Part shown: in pieces, positions 60,392 through 64,000 of the stretch
Layout of the letters: every line of letters begins with the position of its first letter
Numbering within the stretch: the stretch's first letter is position 1
Source of the DNA: Arachidicoccus ginsenosidivorans
GTDB lineage: Bacteria; Bacteroidota; Bacteroidia; Chitinophagales; Chitinophagaceae
Direction of reading: 5' to 3'
Assembly (NCBI RefSeq): GCF_007971385.1
Contig: NZ_CP042434.1
Span: 3,410,001 to 3,474,000 of the forward strand
DNA: 64,000 bases
Translations under genes and position numbers: made by a program
The notes under the pieces: generated by a model
Seen by the model: the letters and a program-made list of their open reading frames with translations, nothing else
Told to the model about the DNA's origin: nothing
The model's database searches: none

Positions 60392-61732
60392 ATGACAACA
60401 AGAAGAGATTTTATATCAAAGACTTTGTTAAGCAGTGCGGGACTTATGCTGGGGAAATCCGTTATGAGTATGTCTGCCAGTAGTTATAATAGAATCATTG
60501 GAGCCAATGACCGTATTAATGTTGCACTGGCTGGACTGGGCAGAAGAGTCGGTGCCTATTATGAACCCATGGGCAGAAAAGAAGCCAATGTACAGGTTAT
60601 GTACCTCTGTGATGTGATGCAACACCAAAGGGAAAGATGTTTAAAAGAAATATCTAAGCATATAACGGGTAAACCGACCCTGGAAAATGATATCAGAAAG
60701 GTACTGGATGATAAAAATGTAGACGTGCTGGTCAATGCGACCCCGGATCACTGGCACACGCCCGGATCGATACTGGCCATGCAGGCAGGTAAAAATGTTT
60801 ATGTGGAGAAGCCCTGCAGCCATGATATGCAGGAAAATGAATGGTTGGTGGCTACCGCTAAAAAATTAAATAAGGTAGTGCAAATGGGCAATCAACAGCG
60901 CTCCTCCAATCACACCATAGATATTATCGGTCAGATTCACAAGGGCGTGATAGGCACGGCTTATAAAGCCGTGGCCTTCTATTCCAATTCCAGAGGGAAA
61001 GTCCCTAATCAGACCAAGGCGGCCGTGCCTACAGGGCTAGATTGGGAACTCTGGCAAGGGCCCGCTGTCAGAAGAGATTATACCGATAATACCTGGGATT
61101 ATAACTGGCATTGGTATGGTTGGAATTACGGAACAGCTGAGGCGGGTAACAATGCCACCCATGAACTAGATGTTGCCCGTTGGGCACTTGGGGTGGATTA
61201 TCCTGAGTATGCCGAGGTGGAAGGTGCTAAAAGACATTTTCTAAGTGATGGCTGGGAGATGTATGATACCATGTTATCAACTTTCAGGTTCCCCGAAAAT
61301 AAAATTATTCAGTGGGATGGTAAGAGCAGAAATGGGTATAACACCTACGGTTCAGACAGAGGCACCATTATATTTGGCTCTGAAGGAACGGTTTATGTCG
61401 ACAGAAACAAATACAAACTAATGGACCGCACAGGTAAACTGGTTAAAAATTTTGACAGTGCGAGCCATGAAGCGGGCAATGCACTGGGTGGTGGCGGAGA
61501 CACCACAACAGCCCATATGATCAATTTTTTAAATACCATCCGTGGGAAAGATAAATTACATGCACCTATTGCGGATGCCAGCATCTCTATGGCTATGGTG
61601 CATTATACCAATATGGCCTATCGCGCGGCCAAAGGGTTCGCGGTAGATCCCAAAACCGGCAGGGTTGAGGATGCAGAAGTGCAAAAGCTCTGGGGCCGTC
61701 AATATGCCAGTGGCTGGCAGCCAAAGGTGTAA
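60392..61732 (+). CDS. exported Gfo/Idh/MocA family oxidoreductase
   Basis: A 446-residue NAD(P)-dependent sugar oxidoreductase with a Tat-like signal (TTRRDFISKTLLSSAG). VALAGLGRRVG near residue 43 begins the Rossmann fold, and VEKPCSHDMQENEW near 144 carries the EKP motif with the catalytic Lys. The C-terminal (alpha/beta) domain follows. It starts 5 bp after the DUF1080 stop. Oxidation of a glycoside at C3 is the expected reaction in this context. GH109-type hydrolysis is the alternative. Confidence 0.88.
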   Translation: MTTRRDFISKTLLSSAGLMLGKSVMSMSASSYNRIIGANDRINVALAGLGRRVGAYYEPMGRKEANVQVMYLCDVMQHQRERCLKEISKHITGKPTLENDIRKVLDDKNVDVLVNATPDHWHTPGSILAMQAGKNVYVEKPCSHDMQENEWLVATAKKLNKVVQMGNQQRSSNHTIDIIGQIHKGVIGTAYKAVAFYSNSRGKVPNQTKAAVPTGLDWELWQGPAVRRDYTDNTWDYNWHWYGWNYGTAEAGNNATHELDVARWALGVDYPEYAEVEGAKRHFLSDGWEMYDTMLSTFRFPENKIIQWDGKSRNGYNTYGSDRGTIIFGSEGTVYVDRNKYKLMDRTGKLVKNFDSASHEAGNALGGGGDTTTAHMINFLNTIRGKDKLHAPIADASISMAMVHYTNMAYRAAKGFAVDPKTGRVEDAEVQKLWGRQYASGWQPKV

Positions 61733-61796
61733 ATTTAAAGTCAAAAGCCCTGCATGCTGCGCTTATAATTAAAACCCAAAAATTGATTAAAGTAAT

Positions 61797-63131
61797 ATGA
61801 CAGATAAAAGCAGAAGAGCCTTTATAAAAAATGGCTCAATTATCGCAGCCGGTGCGGGGATCGCATCGATGTTGCCACTGGATTTAATGGCTGCTAGAAA
61901 AAAAATTGCGGCTTCGGATAAAATCCGGGTTGCCGCCATTGGTGTCAATGGTATGGGATTTTCGGACTTGCGGTCCATTTTAAAAAATCCAGAGGTGAAC
62001 GTCAGCCATATCGTAGACGTTGATGAACGGGTGCTGGCAAAAAGATCGGCAGAATTGGCAAAAGACGGCCATAAAGTGAGCACATTAACCGATTATAGGA
62101 AAGTGCTGGAGGATAAGGATATTGATGCCGTGATCATTGGCACACCCGACCACTGGCATGCTAAAATGATGGTGGATGCCGCCAGTGCTGGTAAAGATAT
62201 TTATTGTGAAAAGCCAACCGGGCATTCCATAGAAGAATGCCGGGCCATGGTAGCCGCACAACAAAAATACCATAATGTCGTACAGGTAGGCCAATGGCAA
62301 CGCAGTCAAAAGCATTTTCAGGACGCTGTAGATTTTGTTCATTCCGGCAAGCTGGGCAAAGTAAGACTGGTCAAGACCTGGGCTTATATCGGATGGAAAG
62401 ATGAAGTGCCAGTCCAGCCTGACAGTCCCGTGCCACCAGGCGTACATTATGATCAGTGGTTAGGCCCTGCACCCAAAAGGCCTTTTAATATCAACCGCTT
62501 TCATTTTAGCTTCAGGTGGTTTTATGATTATGCCGGCGGCCTGATGACCGATTGGGGCGTACATATGATTGATTATGCGATGCTGGGCATGAAAGCCAGT
62601 CACCGCTTTCCCAAGGCTATTTCTGCTATCGGTGGTAAAACCGGCTATCCAAACGATGCCGAGCAGTGGCCGGATACCATGAGCGCTTTATATGATTTTG
62701 GTGATTTTAATATGGTATGGGAACAGGCCATGGGCATTGGTGGTGGTCCATATGGCAGAGGCCATGGTGTAGCCTTTATTGGTAATAAAGGCACCCTGGT
62801 GTTGGATAGAGGTGGCTGGGAGGTCATCCCGGAAAGGAAAAGTTCTGGATTACTGATGGAAGCCGTGCCAAAGCAAAAATCGGTGGACAACGGATTGGAT
62901 CTGCATACCAAAAATTTTGTGGAGGTCATTAAATCCAGAAAATTAACAGATCTCAAAACGCCGATAGAAGACGGTTGCCAGGTAGCCATGAACTGTTGTA
63001 TGGGCAATATTGCCCAACGCGTCGGCAAAACTATCCATTGGGATGACAAGGCCTTGAAATTTACGGATAAAGAGAGTAATCAATACCTTAAATCCCCCTA
63101 TCACAATGGCATTGCTTTTCCTAAAGCATAG
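61797..63131 (+). CDS. exported Gfo/Idh/MocA family oxidoreductase, second copy
   Basis: A 444-residue paralogue of the upstream gene with its own signal region (SRRAFIKNGSIIAAG; twin Arg). AAIGVNGMG near residue 43 is the NAD-binding loop and CEKPTGHSIEECRAM near 139 the EKP region. It is clearly diverged from the first copy, so the two probably act on different substrates or steps. It is 64 bp downstream; a strong terminator follows. Confidence 0.88.
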   Translation: MTDKSRRAFIKNGSIIAAGAGIASMLPLDLMAARKKIAASDKIRVAAIGVNGMGFSDLRSILKNPEVNVSHIVDVDERVLAKRSAELAKDGHKVSTLTDYRKVLEDKDIDAVIIGTPDHWHAKMMVDAASAGKDIYCEKPTGHSIEECRAMVAAQQKYHNVVQVGQWQRSQKHFQDAVDFVHSGKLGKVRLVKTWAYIGWKDEVPVQPDSPVPPGVHYDQWLGPAPKRPFNINRFHFSFRWFYDYAGGLMTDWGVHMIDYAMLGMKASHRFPKAISAIGGKTGYPNDAEQWPDTMSALYDFGDFNMVWEQAMGIGGGPYGRGHGVAFIGNKGTLVLDRGGWEVIPERKSSGLLMEAVPKQKSVDNGLDLHTKNFVEVIKSRKLTDLKTPIEDGCQVAMNCCMGNIAQRVGKTIHWDDKALKFTDKESNQYLKSPYHNGIAFPKA

Positions 63132-63212
63132 TCAACCAACTTAAAATCAGCTGTTTGTGCTAAACGCCAAAAAGTAAAGTGCAGATAGCAAAAAAATAAA
63201 ATTGAATAAATA

Positions 63213-63263
63213 AAAAAAGGCGTTTGTCCTTCTTCCGTAGGAAGAAAGACAAACGCCTTTTTT
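63213..63263 (+). terminator. rho-independent terminator of the DUF1080/oxidoreductase unit
   Basis: A long stem of AAAAAAGGCGTTTGTC with its complement (63213-63263), one mismatch and an inner TTCTTCC/GGAAGAA stem around a GTA loop, ending in T6. It lies 80 bp after the last stop. Confidence 0.9.
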
Positions 63264-63429
63264 GGAAAGGGAGAATTTACTGGGTGATCCTTAGATCAGC
63301 GATTACACGAGTTAATAAGGGACAAAAATACCCTTCCAACTAAATCGATTGCGTAGAGTGCTGCTGGAAGCGAACGATTAATTGTAAAATCTGGGCTATT
63401 TTTACGGCTCAATAAAAAAACTCTGGTAT

Positions 63430-64000
63430 ATGGCAAAGAAGAAAATCCTGGTTACAGGAGGATGCGGATATATTGGCGCGCACACTGTTGTAGATCTTAT
63501 GGAAAATGATTTTGAGGTAATTTCTATTGATGATAACTCTAAATCGACCACCTTACTTTTGGATGGCATTGAAAAAATTACCGGCCAAAAGCTGAAAAAT
63601 TATAAAGTAGACCTTAAAAACTGGCAGGATGCCAGAGCCGTTTTTCAAGAGAATCCTGAAATAGAAGGGGTGATCCATTTTGCCGCCTATAAGGCAGTAG
63701 GAGAGTCTGTCGACAAACCGCTGGAATATTATGAAAATAACCTGGAATCCCTAATCAATGTCCTGAAATGCGTGGAAGAGTTTAATATAGGTCAATTTGT
63801 CTTTTCTTCCTCTTGTACGGTCTATGGTAGTCCGGATAGTATGCCGGTGACCGAAGCCTCCCCGATTAAAGAGGCTGAATCGCCTTATGGAGCCACTAAA
63901 CAGATGGGAGAGAAGATTATCCGGGATTTTGCCAAAGTCCATGAAACGAAGACCATTTTACTGCGTTATTTTAACCCGGTAGGTGCACATCCTTCTAATG
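63430..64000 (+). CDS. galE: UDP-glucose 4-epimerase, truncated by the window edge
   Basis: The first 190 residues of an extended short-chain dehydrogenase. TGGCGYIGAH near residue 9 binds NAD, HFAAYKAVGES near 82 is typical of GalE, and SSCTVYG near 126 with YGATK near 156 supplies the Ser/Tyr/Lys active site. It interconverts UDP-glucose and UDP-galactose. The frame is open to the window end. Confidence 0.93.
   Translation, partial: MAKKKILVTGGCGYIGAHTVVDLMENDFEVISIDDNSKSTTLLLDGIEKITGQKLKNYKVDLKNWQDARAVFQENPEIEGVIHFAAYKAVGESVDKPLEYYENNLESLINVLKCVEEFNIGQFVFSSSCTVYGSPDSMPVTEASPIKEAESPYGATKQMGEKIIRDFAKVHETKTILLRYFNPVGAHPSN

Overview
The window reads as a chromosomal segment from a member of the Bacteroidota, most likely Chitinophagaceae. 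The signs are a SusC/SusD pair, a secreted S9 dipeptidyl peptidase, DUF4105, DUF2027/Smr, DUF922 and YtxH-type proteins, and promoter-like TAnnTTTG boxes. I see no plasmid, phage, insertion sequence, tRNA, rRNA or CRISPR array.

Layout. Positions 1-14700 hold mixed housekeeping and envelope genes: an alpha/beta hydrolase, DUF4105, pyrF, a small lipoprotein, a DPP-IV-like peptidase, a glutamine amidotransferase, a DUF922 zincin, a dihydrolipoyl acyltransferase, cinA, an MFS carrier and DUF2027/Smr. Positions 14700-28300 hold proS, a Gly/Tyr/Trp-rich lipoprotein, DUF4870, lysC, an orphan ABC ATPase, DinB, NUDIX, a NadR-like kinase, an APC permease, waaA, miaA, a sigma-54 response regulator and YtxH. 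Positions 28700-44930 hold a c-type cytochrome, a CPBP protease, pckA, serA, an FAD oxidoreductase, ppx and ppk1 in tandem, a SMI1/KNR4 protein, an rfaE2-like gene, panD and dapD, a Sua5/YrdC gene, and a DUF47/PiT phosphate-uptake pair. Positions 44930-46240 are a gene-free stretch with a five-unit 129-bp tandem repeat.

Positions 46240-58340 are a polysaccharide utilisation locus: GH3, SusC, SusD, a PKD-type surface lipoprotein, GH16 with the laminarinase-type active site, and GH30. This set fits beta-1,3/1,6-glucan (laminarin or fungal cell wall). It is followed by a separate unit at 59019-63131 with a double DUF1080 lipoprotein and two exported Gfo/Idh/MocA oxidoreductases, which resembles the C3-oxidation (3-keto) route of glycoside cleavage. 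galE runs off the right edge.

The most striking property of the sequence is technical. Twelve otherwise intact genes carry thirteen single-base frame breaks (DUF2027 has two). Every one is repaired by adding one base to a short homopolymer or near-homopolymer run. I read this as systematic homopolymer under-calling in the assembly and annotate each as one gene. If real, it would be an extraordinary set of -1 frameshift sites. The most interesting biological candidates are the 129-bp repeat array with a hairpin kept by G-U pairs, the near-identical ~45-bp element upstream of both GH3 and SusC, and the glucan locus set beside the keto-glycoside cassette.
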